DNA of 54,803 bases from Candidatus Microbacterium stercoravium (GTDB taxonomy: Bacteria > Actinomycetota > Actinomycetes > Actinomycetales > Microbacteriaceae): assembly GCA_019117025.1 (NCBI GenBank), contig DXAM01000092.1, positions 1 to 54,803 on the forward strand, in the 5' to 3' direction. Under the pieces are notes generated by a model. That model saw only the letters and a program-made list of their open reading frames with translations. It ran no database searches and was not told the origin of the DNA. The position numbers and the translations under genes were made by a program. Shown here piece after piece: positions 33,692 to 41,279 of the stretch (the stretch's first letter is position 1; each line of letters starts with the position of its first letter).

Positions 33692-35659
33692 TCAGGCCTC
33701 CGCCGGCTCGCCGTCTCGGCGGTGTCGCGGGATCAGCACGTAATCGCCGTGCTTCGCCACGATGCCGTCGCCCGCCGTGCGGCCGTGCAGGCGGCGCCAG
33801 ATCCAGGGGATCGCGTGCGTCGTGACCCATGGGCCGCCCGCGGCGTCATCGTCGCTGTGGAACGCGTCGTCGAGGTCGCCGAGATGGGCCGCGTCGGGCA
33901 CGCCGAGCACTTCCGCCGCGCGATACGACAGCAGGCGGTGGCCGCGACTGGCCAGATGCACCCTGTCGGCGGCGAACATCTCCAGCTCGCCGAGCTCCGG
34001 AAGCGCCTCGGCATCGACGAGGTATGACTCGGTGTTGCGGGCGATGCGGCGCATCTCGTGCGCGAAGCGCGCGAACCTGCGCGCGAAGGGCCTCGCGGCC
34101 CGGCGCCTCGGTAGGAACGGCGTCACGAGCAGCACGTCTGACCCGGCGCCGCGAAGGGCGCGCACGTTCGCCTCCAGCTCTCGCGCCAGACGCACCGGTT
34201 CCGCCCCATGGCTGATGAGGTCGTTGGATCCCATGAAGATCGCCGTCAGGTCGGGCGTCAGCTCGAGCGCATCCGGAACCTGCACGTGCGTGAGGTCGCG
34301 CACGCGGCGGCTGCGCACCGCGAGGTTCGCGTAGCGGAAGTCCGCGTCGGAGCTCTCGGCGAGCATGGTCGCGAGCCGGTCGGCCCATCCGCGGTAGTGA
34401 CCGTCGCGCATGCGCGAGGTGTCGCACAATCCCTCGGTCAGCGAGTCGCCGAGCGCGACGAAGCGCCGCCACTGCGGACGCACCCTCGGACGCAGTGGGG
34501 CGACGGGGCGAGTCAGCGAACGCACCACGAGGCGGTCGTCGAACCGGCGCAGCCGCTGCGACTCGGCGTAGTGCGACACGAGCTGTTCGGTGAGCGCGCG
34601 CCAGGTGCGGGGCGCGACGCTCTCGCGCGCGGCACGGCCGAACGAGGCGCGCTTCGCGTCGTCTCCCAGCAGGTCGACGACGCGCGAGCGCATGTCGTCG
34701 AGGTCGCCCGGCGTGTAGAGCCAGCCGTCGATCGAGCTGCGTACGAGGTCGATGGGGCCGCCGGATCCGGTCGCCACGACGGGCACGCCGCTCGCGAGCG
34801 CCTCCTGCACGGTTTGGCAGAACGTCTCCGCCTCTCCGGGGTGCACGAAGACGTCGAAGCTCGCCACCGCGCGACCGAGGTCATCGCCGCCGAGGAAACC
34901 GGTGAACACGGCGCCCGGCAGCTCTCTCGCGAGCCGCTCGCGCTCGGGTCCGTCGCCGACGATCACGAGGCGTGCGCCCGGGATATCGTTCAGCGCCCGC
35001 AGGTCCTCGACCTGCTTCTCGGGGGCGAGGCGCCCCACGTACCCGATGATCCGCTCCCCCGGCGCGACCTCGTTCCGCCAGGCATCCGAGCGGCGCTCCG
35101 GAGCGAAGCGCTCGGCGTCAACGCCCCGGCCCCAGCGCCAGATGCGATCGGTTCCCAGGTGCGCGAGCTGGTCCTCCGCCGCGCTCGATGGCACGAGCGA
35201 CATCGTCGCGCGGCGGTGCAGCCGGGCGACGTGCGCTTCGGCGAGCGCAGCGATCCCGGGAACGCCGTACTTCGCCGTATACGCGATGACATCGGTCTGG
35301 TAGACCGCGACGCTCGGCAGGGCGAGGGCATCGGCCGCCACCACAGCCTGCCAGCCGAGCACCGCCGGGGACGCGAGATGCACGACGTCGGGTGCGAAGG
35401 CCGTGAGGATCCGCTTGAGCTGCGCGACGGGCGCGACCGCGACGCGCACATCGGGGTACGACGGCAAGGCGACCGAGGAGAGCAGCATCGTCTCGGGGAG
35501 GTCGATGCCGATCACGTCGGCCGGCCGCCCCGGTGCCTTGGGGGCGATGACGAGCACCTGATGACCCAGCGCCCGCAGGTGCGACGACACCTGCAGCACG
35601 GATCCGGTGACCCCGTTCATGTGCGGGAGGAAGCTCTCTGTCACGATCGCGACGCGCAT
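33692..35659 (-). CDS. GT4 glycosyltransferase fused to an SGNH/GDSL hydrolase
   Basis: The start is ATG 35659 (MRVAIVTESFLPHMNGVTGSV), giving 655 residues; the track's extra 55 residues look untranslated. Residues about 1-380 are a family-4 glycosyltransferase of the MgtA/PimB type (YVGRLAPEKQVEDL, VIVGDGPERERLA, FVHPGEAETFCQTVQEALASGVPVVATGSGGPIDLV with the E-x7-E motif). From about 415 on is an SGNH hydrolase: block I FVALGDSLTEG, block III FMGSNDL, and block V with the catalytic Asp/His in DRVHLASRGH. No signal peptide or clear membrane span is seen. GT4 enzymes transfer sugars to lipids or glycans and SGNH enzymes remove acyl groups. A one-chain fusion suggests sequential steps on a glycolipid, but the substrate is unknown. 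Confidence 0.88.
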   Translation of the reverse strand: MRVAIVTESFLPHMNGVTGSVLQVSSHLRALGHQVLVIAPKAPGRPADVIGIDLPETMLLSSVALPSYPDVRVAVAPVAQLKRILTAFAPDVVHLASPAVLGWQAVVAADALALPSVAVYQTDVIAYTAKYGVPGIAALAEAHVARLHRRATMSLVPSSAAEDQLAHLGTDRIWRWGRGVDAERFAPERRSDAWRNEVAPGERIIGYVGRLAPEKQVEDLRALNDIPGARLVIVGDGPERERLARELPGAVFTGFLGGDDLGRAVASFDVFVHPGEAETFCQTVQEALASGVPVVATGSGGPIDLVRSSIDGWLYTPGDLDDMRSRVVDLLGDDAKRASFGRAARESVAPRTWRALTEQLVSHYAESQRLRRFDDRLVVRSLTRPVAPLRPRVRPQWRRFVALGDSLTEGLCDTSRMRDGHYRGWADRLATMLAESSDADFRYANLAVRSRRVRDLTHVQVPDALELTPDLTAIFMGSNDLISHGAEPVRLARELEANVRALRGAGSDVLLVTPFLPRRRAARPFARRFARFAHEMRRIARNTESYLVDAEALPELGELEMFAADRVHLASRGHRLLSYRAAEVLGVPDAAHLGDLDDAFHSDDDAAGGPWVTTHAIPWIWRRLHGRTAGDGIVAKHGDYVLIPRHRRDGEPAEA

Positions 35660-35802
35660 GATTTCAGGATGGCCCCGCACGGCGCTCGGCGCGCGCCGTT
35701 TCGCCGGCTGTTCACGGAGCACGCCGGGAGAATTCTCCGCGCGTTCACCGGGGCGCGCGGAGGCATCGTGGTCGAGGCGCTGGACTCGTGTGCGAGGAGG
35801 GT

Positions 35803-35808
35803 TAGGCT
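35803..35808 (+). promoter_or_regulatory. -10 box for leaderless DUF5302 gene
   Basis: TAGGCT, 6 nt before the ATG at 35815. Confidence 0.4.
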
Positions 35809-35814
35809 GACGGC

Positions 35815-35994
35815 ATGAGCGCACCAGATGAGGACGTCACCCCGTCCGACGAGATGAAACGCAAGTTCCGAGAGGCGCTGGACAAGAAGAACGCGCGCCA
35901 GCGCGATGGCGAGTCGCACCTCGATGGCGAGTCTGCGATCCAGGAGACGCACCAGGCGCACACGCAGCGTCAGTTCCGCCGCAAGAGCGGCTGA
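35815..35994 (+). CDS. DUF5302 family small protein
   Basis: A 59-residue protein, one residue too short for the ORF track. It reads MSAPDEDVTPSDEMKRKFREALDKK, a variable acidic and Gln/His-rich middle, then QRQFRRKSG. The KRKFREALxxK segment and the FRRKSG end are diagnostic of DUF5302, a small soluble actinobacterial family of unknown role. A TAGGCT box lies 6 nt before the start, so it is probably a leaderless single gene, ended by the perfect hairpin at 36004-36051. Confidence 0.9.
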   Translation: MSAPDEDVTPSDEMKRKFREALDKKNARQRDGESHLDGESAIQETHQAHTQRQFRRKSG

Positions 35995-36003
35995 CGCGCA
36001 CTC

Positions 36004-36051
36004 CAGACGAATGCCGCTCCGGAACCGTGGTTCCGGAGCGGCATTCGTCTG
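36004..36051. terminator. bidirectional terminator between DUF5302 and the FMN reductase
   Basis: A perfect 22-bp stem (CAGACGAATGCCGCTCCGGA and complement) with a CGTG loop, between convergent genes, 9 nt and 24 nt from their stops. Confidence 0.8.
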
Positions 36052-36075
36052 CAGCGGGCGCGTTCTCGCGTCGGA

Positions 36076-36720
36076 TCAGCCGCGCACGGGAACGTCGTTC
36101 AGCAGGTCGGCGAACGAGCTCGCCCCGCCGAGGTACGTCTCAGGATCGTACGGGTCCGTCTTCTCGGGCCGCGCGGATCCCACGAGGCGCGCAGCGAGCT
36201 CGCCGGCCGCGCGATCGATGCGCTTCTGCAGCGGCGCGACCTGGTCGGCCTCCGCGCCCCAGTCGGAGCTGGCCGCGAACACACCGGTCGAGATCGGCTC
36301 GGCGTGCAGATACGTGAACAGCGGGCGCATCGCGTAGTCGATCGCGAGCGAGTGGCGCGCCGTGCCCGCCGTCGCCCCGAGCAGCACGAGGGTGCCGTCG
36401 AGCGCATCGCGGTCGAGCGCGTCGAGCCAGCTCTTGAACAGGCCAGAGTAGCTCGTCGAGAAGATCGGCGAGACGGCGATCAGCGCATCGGCGTTCGCGA
36501 CGTAGTCGTTGACCTCGGCCAGCGGCTGCGGAGCGAACCCGCTGAGCAGGCTGTCCGTGATGTCGTGTGCGACGTCGCGCAGCTCGAACACGCGCGCCTC
36601 CCGTTCCTCGCCGCGCGCGTCGAGCTCGGTGAACACGGCCTGCACGAGCCTGTCGGCGAGCATGCGCGTCGACGACGGGTCGGACAGCCCCGCGGAGACG
36701 ACCGCGATCTTCCTGGTCAT
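36076..36720 (-). CDS. FMN reductase partner of an LLM oxidoreductase (CE1759-like)
   Basis: A 214-residue flavodoxin-like protein starting at ATG 36720 (MTRKIAVVSAGLSDPSSTRMLADRL); the track shows a longer ORF in a different frame. SPIFSTSYSGLFKSWLDAL is the FMN-binding segment of NAD(P)H-dependent FMN reductases. Its start overlaps the LLM oxidoreductase stop (ATGA), and both match the actinobacterial CE1758/CE1759 pair. It would supply reduced FMN to the partner enzyme for a monooxygenase reaction in the cytoplasm. The substrate is unknown. Confidence 0.92.
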   Translation of the reverse strand: MTRKIAVVSAGLSDPSSTRMLADRLVQAVFTELDARGEEREARVFELRDVAHDITDSLLSGFAPQPLAEVNDYVANADALIAVSPIFSTSYSGLFKSWLDALDRDALDGTLVLLGATAGTARHSLAIDYAMRPLFTYLHAEPISTGVFAASSDWGAEADQVAPLQKRIDRAAGELAARLVGSARPEKTDPYDPETYLGGASSFADLLNDVPVRG

Positions 36721-37925
36721 CGATCTGCCGCCTTTCCGAATGCGCTCTCGCTGTCTTGGTACGGGGATCCGCCGGTGACGTTGTCGCCGCGATTCGCGTT
36801 CGGACGCGGCTGACGCGGTGCGGCGTCGCCGTACTTGGCGGTGACGAGCGCCGCGTGCGTCGGGGCATCGGGCACGTTCGCCGGCCGGTTCTTCTGCAGC
36901 TCGCGACGCAGCACGGGAACGACCTCTTCGCCGAGGAAGTCGATCTGCTCGAGAACGATCTTGAGCGGCAGGCCGGCGTGGTCCATGAGGAACAGCTGGC
37001 GCTGATAGTCGCCGAAGGTGTCGCGCATGGCCGCATAGCGGTCGATCACCTGCTGCGGGGATCCGACGGTGAGCGGCGTCATCTCGGTGAAGTCCTCCAT
37101 CGCGGGGCCGTTGCCGTAGACCGGAGCGGCGTTGAAGTAGGGGCGGAACTGGTCGACCGCGTCCTGCGAGTTCTTCGCCATGAACGCCTGACCGCCGAGG
37201 CCGACGATCGCCTCTTCGGGGGCGCCGTGGCCGTAGTGCGCGAAGCGCTGACGGTACAGCGCGATGAGCCGCTGGTAGTGCTCCTTCGGCCAGAAGATGT
37301 TGTTCGCGAAGAAGCCGTCTCCGTAGTACGCGGCCTGCTCCGCGATCTCGGGCGTGCGGATGGAACCGTGCCACACGAACGGCGGCACATCATCGAGCGG
37401 ACGCGGCGTCGAGGTGAAGCCGCTGAGCGCCGTGCGGAACTTCCCGTCGAAGTCGACGACGTCCTCCCGCCACAGGCGGTGCAGCAGCTGGTAGTTCTCG
37501 ATCGCGAGGGGAAGGCCCTGGCGGATGTCCTTGCCGAACCACGGGTACACGGGGCCCGTGTTGCCGCGCCCCATCATGAGGTCGGACCGCCCGCCGGCCA
37601 GGTGCTGCAGCATCGCATACTCCTCGGCGATGCGCACGGGGTCGTTCGTGGTGATGAGCGTCGTCGACGTCGAGAGGATGATCCGCTCGGTCTGCGCCGC
37701 GATGTACGCCAAGGTCGTGGTGGGAGACGACGAGAAGAACGGCGGATTGTGGTGCTCACCGATCGCGAACACGTCGAGCCCCGCGTCCTCCGCGTGCTTC
37801 GCGATCGCGACGACGTCGCGGATCCGCTGCGCCTCGCTCGGCGTCTCACCGGTGACGGGGTCACGGGTGATGTCGCTCACGCTCATCAGGCCGAACTGCA
37901 TGCCCGGCCAGGTGGTGTCGCTCAT
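36717..37925 (-). CDS. LLM-class flavin-dependent oxidoreductase (CE1758-like)
   Basis: A 402-residue luciferase-like monooxygenase starting at ATG 37925 (MSDTTWPGMQFGLMSVSD), preceded by GGGGAG. FAIGEHHNPPFFSSSPTTTLAYIAAQTERIILSTSTTLITTNDPVRIAEEYAMLQHLAGGRSDLMMGRGNT is the bacterial luciferase barrel, and LTVGSPQQVIDRY closes it. It uses reduced flavin and O2, provided by the overlapping FMN reductase gene. The C-terminus (AAPRQPRPNANRGDNVTGGSPYQD) is an added tail seen in this subgroup. A TATATT -10-like box lies about 30 nt upstream. The physiological substrate is not known. Confidence 0.92.
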   Translation of the reverse strand: MSDTTWPGMQFGLMSVSDITRDPVTGETPSEAQRIRDVVAIAKHAEDAGLDVFAIGEHHNPPFFSSSPTTTLAYIAAQTERIILSTSTTLITTNDPVRIAEEYAMLQHLAGGRSDLMMGRGNTGPVYPWFGKDIRQGLPLAIENYQLLHRLWREDVVDFDGKFRTALSGFTSTPRPLDDVPPFVWHGSIRTPEIAEQAAYYGDGFFANNIFWPKEHYQRLIALYRQRFAHYGHGAPEEAIVGLGGQAFMAKNSQDAVDQFRPYFNAAPVYGNGPAMEDFTEMTPLTVGSPQQVIDRYAAMRDTFGDYQRQLFLMDHAGLPLKIVLEQIDFLGEEVVPVLRRELQKNRPANVPDAPTHAALVTAKYGDAAPRQPRPNANRGDNVTGGSPYQDSESAFGKAADR

Positions 37926-38001
37926 GAGGTCTCCCCTACTTTCCATGCATCTGAATATACATGATGGAACGCAGGCGACGCCGAACTATTCCCGGGAACG
38001 G

Positions 38002-38036
38002 CGAAAGCCCGCCTCACACCGTGAGACGGGCTTTCG
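38002..38036 (-). terminator. terminator of rpsO
   Basis: CGAAAGCCCG, one mismatch, then CTCAC paired with GTGAG and CGGGCTTTCG across an ACC loop, about 50 nt after the rpsO stop. Confidence 0.75.
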
Positions 38037-38087
38037 AGAAGTCGATTGAACGCTGGGCGCTCTGCTTCTGCCTGAGCGGCTTGAGCC

Positions 38088-38357
38088 TTAGCGGCGCAGC
38101 CCCAGACGGGCGATCAGCGCACGGTAGCGTGCGATGTCGACGCGCTGGAGGTAGCCGAGCAGACGGCGGCGCTGACCGACGAGCAGGAACAGGCCACGAC
38201 GCGAGTGGTGGTCGTGCTTGTGCTCCTTCAGGTGCTCAGTCAGGTCGAGGATGCGACGCGACAGCATCGCAACCTGCACCTCGGGGGATCCGGTGTCACC
38301 GGGGTGCGTCGCGTACTCTTCGATGATCGACTTCTTGACGGATGCTTCAAGTGCCAT
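38088..38357 (-). CDS. rpsO: 30S ribosomal protein S15
   Basis: An 89-residue protein of exact family length ([70 protein letters not shown]). S15 is a primary 16S rRNA-binding protein of the small subunit. GAGAGGGGATC precedes the ATG. The TAAACT-like box about 95 nt upstream suggests a structured leader, as expected for an autoregulated S15 gene, though I do not model the fold. It stands alone here; in many relatives it sits next to ribF or pnp. Confidence 0.98.
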   Translation of the reverse strand: MALEASVKKSIIEEYATHPGDTGSPEVQVAMLSRRILDLTEHLKEHKHDHHSRRGLFLLVGQRRRLLGYLQRVDIARYRALIARLGLRR

Positions 38358-38487
38358 AGAAATAGATCCCCTCTCTGCTTGTTGCGCGGTGCCCAGCGCC
38401 TGATGCGTGAGCTCTCTTTATCCGCGGCCGTTGGACGGCAACCTCAGAAGTTTACCCCATGATCCACTGACGTTCCTCCGCGCACCA

Positions 38488-38521
38488 CGAAGGCGGGGAT
38501 CCCTCGGGAACCCCGCCTTCG
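38488..38521. terminator. stem-loop between the FKBP gene and rpsO
   Basis: CGAAGGCGGGG and CCCCGCCTTCG form an 11-bp stem with a 12-nt loop, 12 nt beyond the FKBP stop. Probably the FKBP terminator. Confidence 0.6.
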
Positions 38522-38532
38522 GAACGAGCGGC

Positions 38533-38901
38533 TCAGGCGTCGATCAGATCGATGATGAAGATGAGGGTCTTTCCGCCGAGGAAGTGCCCCGAACCGGCGG
38601 GGCCGTAGGCGAGCTCGGGCGGGATCGTCAGCTTGCGACGACCGCCGACCTTCATCCCGGGGATGCCCTCCTGCCAGCCCTTGATGAGCATGCCGAGGGG
38701 GAACTGAGCGGCCTCGCCACGGCTCCACGACGAGTCGAACTCCTCACCGGTGTCGTAATCGACGCCGGCGTAGTGGATCGTGACGGTGGCGCCGGGCTTC
38801 GCCTCGGCACCGTCGCCGACGATGATGTCTCGGATCTCGAGCTGTTCGGGGGCGGGGCCCTCGGGTGCGTCGAACTCGGGCTTCGTGCGATCTGCAGTCA
38901 T
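38533..38901 (-). CDS. FKBP-type peptidyl-prolyl cis-trans isomerase
   Basis: A 122-residue single-domain FKBP with no signal peptide, so cytoplasmic. VTIHYAGVDYDTGEEFDSSWSRGEAAQFPLGMLIKGWQEGIPGMKVGGRRKLTIPPELAYGPAGSG is a full FKBP core, including the active-site FD, the W of KGWQEG and the Y/GxG of AYG. It speeds proline isomerisation during folding. It is probably monocistronic, between two intergenic hairpins. Confidence 0.96.
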   Translation of the reverse strand: MTADRTKPEFDAPEGPAPEQLEIRDIIVGDGAEAKPGATVTIHYAGVDYDTGEEFDSSWSRGEAAQFPLGMLIKGWQEGIPGMKVGGRRKLTIPPELAYGPAGSGHFLGGKTLIFIIDLIDA

Positions 38902-38973
38902 GCGTCCATCTTCACCCGGGCGCGGGCAGAACCGGAAACGAATGCGCTATCGGCGAAACCGACCGAACGAAGA

Positions 38974-39021
38974 ACCAGCACCTGGGTCTCGGCGAGGCCT
39001 GAGAACCTAGCAGGTGCTGGT
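38974..39021. repeat. inverted repeat with a second pairing in its loop, downstream of prsW-like gene
   Basis: ACCAGCACCTG and CAGGTGCTGGT are a perfect 11-bp inverted repeat with a 26-nt spacer. The spacer can pair again (GGTCTC with GAGAACC, bulged). It lies 55 nt after the protease stop and 72 nt before the FKBP start. A terminator is the plain reading. Confidence 0.6.
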
Positions 39022-39076
39022 CTATGCCCAACACCATCACCCATTCGCGCGCGCGTGTCAATACCCCGCGCGCGAA

Positions 39077-40276
39077 TCACCACGCCCCGATGGGCGCCAG
39101 CAGTTCGGTGCGCGTGAGCATCATGCGATGCAGGAGCGCGTGCTCATCCGTCGCGGCCTCGGGATCCTTGCCGGTGATCGCGCGCTGACGGGCCCAGGCG
39201 AGCCGGGCACCGTCGACGATGAAGCGCTGCATGGCGGGCCGACGATCGCCGGGAATGGACCGCGCCCACGCGAGCCCCGCCCTGCGACCGGCCGGCGTCG
39301 AGAGCATGTCCGCCTCCTGCGCGGTGAACCATCCCGCGACGACGTAGTCCTGCAGACGCTCGCGGCGGATCTGCAGCTCGGCGCGGCGGATGCGCAGCAC
39401 GACGATCAGGAAGACGACGAACAGCGGGATCTGCAGCAGCAGGTACGGGAGGAAGAATCCCGCGAATTCCGCGGATCCGTTCCAGAAGGCGTGCAGCAGC
39501 ATCGCGGCGAGCAGGCCGAGGAACCATGCCCCGGCCACCGGCTTCGCCCGGCGCACCGCGAGCCCGACCGCGAAACCGCAGCACGCCGTGAACATGATGT
39601 GCGCGAACGGTGAGAGCACCGCGCGCAGGAAGAACACCGCCGTCAAGCCGCCGACCCCGCCCTCGGCGAGCGCTTCGACGAAGTATTTGATGTTCTCGAC
39701 GAAGGCGAATCCCGCTCCGATGAGGCCGCCGTAGACGATCCCGTCGAGCGCCCCGTCGAGCGCGCGGCGCCCCATCGCCAGCACCACGATGATCCCCGAG
39801 CACTTGAGCAGCTCTTCGACGATCGGCGCCTGCACGACCGACCCGAACCAGCTGATCTGGCTCGCGACCGGATTCATGATCGCGATGACCAGGCCGACGG
39901 CGAGCGTCAGTGCGACGGCGACGAAGGCTCCCCACGCCGTCGCGGCGATCATGAGCCCCTTCGGCTCGGGCTCCCATCGATCGAGCCACATCAGCGCGAG
40001 CAGAACGCCGCCGAACGGGATGAACGCGAGGATCGACGCGAGCACCGGTGTCACGGCGCCGTACGTGAGCACGAAGAAGGCGAGAGTCGCGACGGCGAAG
40101 AAGGCGACGACGAACCAGACCCACGGCCACACCGTGCGGCCCTGCTTCAGCAGCCGCGGCGGCGGCGCCACGGGAAGATGGGGCTCGCCGAGCGGGGCCT
40201 CGGTGATCGGTGCGCCCTCCTGTCGGCGCCGGGTGGAGAAGGCCCGAGCATCGGAACCCGGATCGAAATATGTCAT
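39077..40276 (-). CDS. PrsW-family intramembrane metalloprotease-like protein
   Basis: A 399-residue membrane protein with roughly eight spans (residues about 47-300) and soluble ends. The PrsW signature is visible: APIVEELLKCSG with the EE pair, GAGFAFVENIKY, SPFAHIMFTACCG and LLHAFWNGSA supply the metal-binding His/Glu set. PrsW cleaves an anti-sigma factor in Bacillus; actinobacterial homologues are mostly unstudied. The C-terminal cytoplasmic part (RRERLQDYVVAGWFTAQEADMLSTPAGRRAGLAWA) is typical of actinobacterial members. A TAGAAT box lies 8 nt before the ATG. Confidence 0.92.
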   Translation of the reverse strand: MTYFDPGSDARAFSTRRRQEGAPITEAPLGEPHLPVAPPPRLLKQGRTVWPWVWFVVAFFAVATLAFFVLTYGAVTPVLASILAFIPFGGVLLALMWLDRWEPEPKGLMIAATAWGAFVAVALTLAVGLVIAIMNPVASQISWFGSVVQAPIVEELLKCSGIIVVLAMGRRALDGALDGIVYGGLIGAGFAFVENIKYFVEALAEGGVGGLTAVFFLRAVLSPFAHIMFTACCGFAVGLAVRRAKPVAGAWFLGLLAAMLLHAFWNGSAEFAGFFLPYLLLQIPLFVVFLIVVLRIRRAELQIRRERLQDYVVAGWFTAQEADMLSTPAGRRAGLAWARSIPGDRRPAMQRFIVDGARLAWARQRAITGKDPEAATDEHALLHRMMLTRTELLAPIGAW

Positions 40277-40284
40277 CGGCTCGA

Positions 40285-40290
40285 ATTCTA
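40285..40290 (-). promoter_or_regulatory. -10 box of the prsW-like gene
   Basis: TAGAAT, 8 nt before the ATG; divergent from the FAH-family promoter. Confidence 0.4.
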
Positions 40291-40326
40291 TGGGGAGCCG
40301 ACAGCCGGTGCCTCCGTACCCGCCGA

Positions 40327-40332
40327 TAGGCT
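40327..40332 (+). promoter_or_regulatory. -10 box for leaderless FAH-family gene
   Basis: TAGGCT, 6 nt before the ATG at 40339, no Shine-Dalgarno. Same box and spacing as the DUF5302 gene. Confidence 0.45.
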
Positions 40333-40338
40333 GGATCC

Positions 40339-41202
40339 ATGCGATTCGCCCATGTCGTCGTTCCCGGTTCTGCCTCCCCCGTGCTCGCCCACGTGACCGA
40401 CGACGGCGTCGTCGCGGTTCCCGACCTCATCGCCGGCGGACCGGCCACGCTCGAGCAGCTGATCTCGGGCGGCGACGACCTCGTGCGCCGCATCGAAGGC
40501 GCCGCCTCGGACGCGGCACGGATCCCGATCGCCGACGTGACGTTCGCCCCCGCGGTGCTCACTCCCCCGTCGATCATGGCCGTCGGCCTGAACTACTCGG
40601 CCCACGCGGGCGAGCTGAGCCTCAAGAGCGACGACACCCCGACGGTGTTCACGCTCTGGCCGAACTCGCTCGCTGCGCACAAGGGCACGACGACGTGGTC
40701 GCGCGCGCAGACCGAGTCGGTCGACTACGAGGCCGAGCTCGGCGTGATCATCGGCCGCGCCGCACGCGACGTGTCGGAGGCCGACGCGCTCGATCACGTG
40801 TTCGGCTACACGGTCGTCAACGACATCTCGGCGCGCAACATCCAGTACTCGGAGGCGCAGTGGTGCCGCTGCAAGTCGCTCGACGGGTTCACGCCGGTCG
40901 GGCCGTACGTCGTGACGGCCGATGAGATCCCCGATCCCCAAGCGCTGAAGATCTGGACGCGCATCGGCGACGACCTGCTGCAGGACGCGACGACCGGTCA
41001 GATGATCCGATCGGTCGCGAAGCTCATCGCGCACCTCTCGAAGGGAATCACGCTGCTTCCCGGCACGCTGATCTCGACCGGTTCGCCCGGCGGTTCCGGC
41101 TATTCGCGCACGCCGCAGGTGCTGCTCACCGACGGCACCACCGTGTCGGTCGGCGTCGAGCACATCGGCGAGCTGACGACGCACTGCCGCACGACCGAAT
41201 GA
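40339..41202 (+). CDS. fumarylacetoacetate hydrolase family protein
   Basis: A 287-residue protein. PPSIMAVGLNYSAHAGE, then SVDYEAELGVIIGRAARDVSEADALDHVFGYTVVNDISARNIQYSEAQWCRCKSLDGFTPVGPYVVT, is the FAH core, with the metal-binding glutamates in EAEL and the following Asp region. Members hydrolyse or decarboxylate beta-diketone acids in aromatic or sugar-acid breakdown, and some act as acylpyruvases or oxaloacetate decarboxylases. The 2-hydroxyhepta-2,4-diene-dioate type is possible. No pathway neighbours are present, so the substrate is open. Confidence 0.92.
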   Translation: MRFAHVVVPGSASPVLAHVTDDGVVAVPDLIAGGPATLEQLISGGDDLVRRIEGAASDAARIPIADVTFAPAVLTPPSIMAVGLNYSAHAGELSLKSDDTPTVFTLWPNSLAAHKGTTTWSRAQTESVDYEAELGVIIGRAARDVSEADALDHVFGYTVVNDISARNIQYSEAQWCRCKSLDGFTPVGPYVVTADEIPDPQALKIWTRIGDDLLQDATTGQMIRSVAKLIAHLSKGITLLPGTLISTGSPGGSGYSRTPQVLLTDGTTVSVGVEHIGELTTHCRTTE

Positions 41203-41210
41203 CGCCGCGC

Positions 41211-41269
41211 ACCGTGTCCCGCTCGGCGCTGTTCTGAGCGTCTTCTCCCCGCCGGACGCGGGACACGGT
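41211..41269. terminator. bidirectional stem-loop between the FAH gene and aspA
   Basis: ACCGTGTCCCGC and GCGGGACACGGT are a perfect 12-bp inverted repeat with a 35-nt loop that can pair further (CGGCG with CGCCG). It shares the TGTCCCGC core with the hairpin at 24918. Confidence 0.6.
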
Positions 41270-41279
41270 ATGGGCCGGG

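Noticed and set aside
34208-35818. 536-aa plus-strand ORF opposite the GT4-SGNH gene
   Set aside because: Shadow; composition typical of antisense reading of GC-rich codons.
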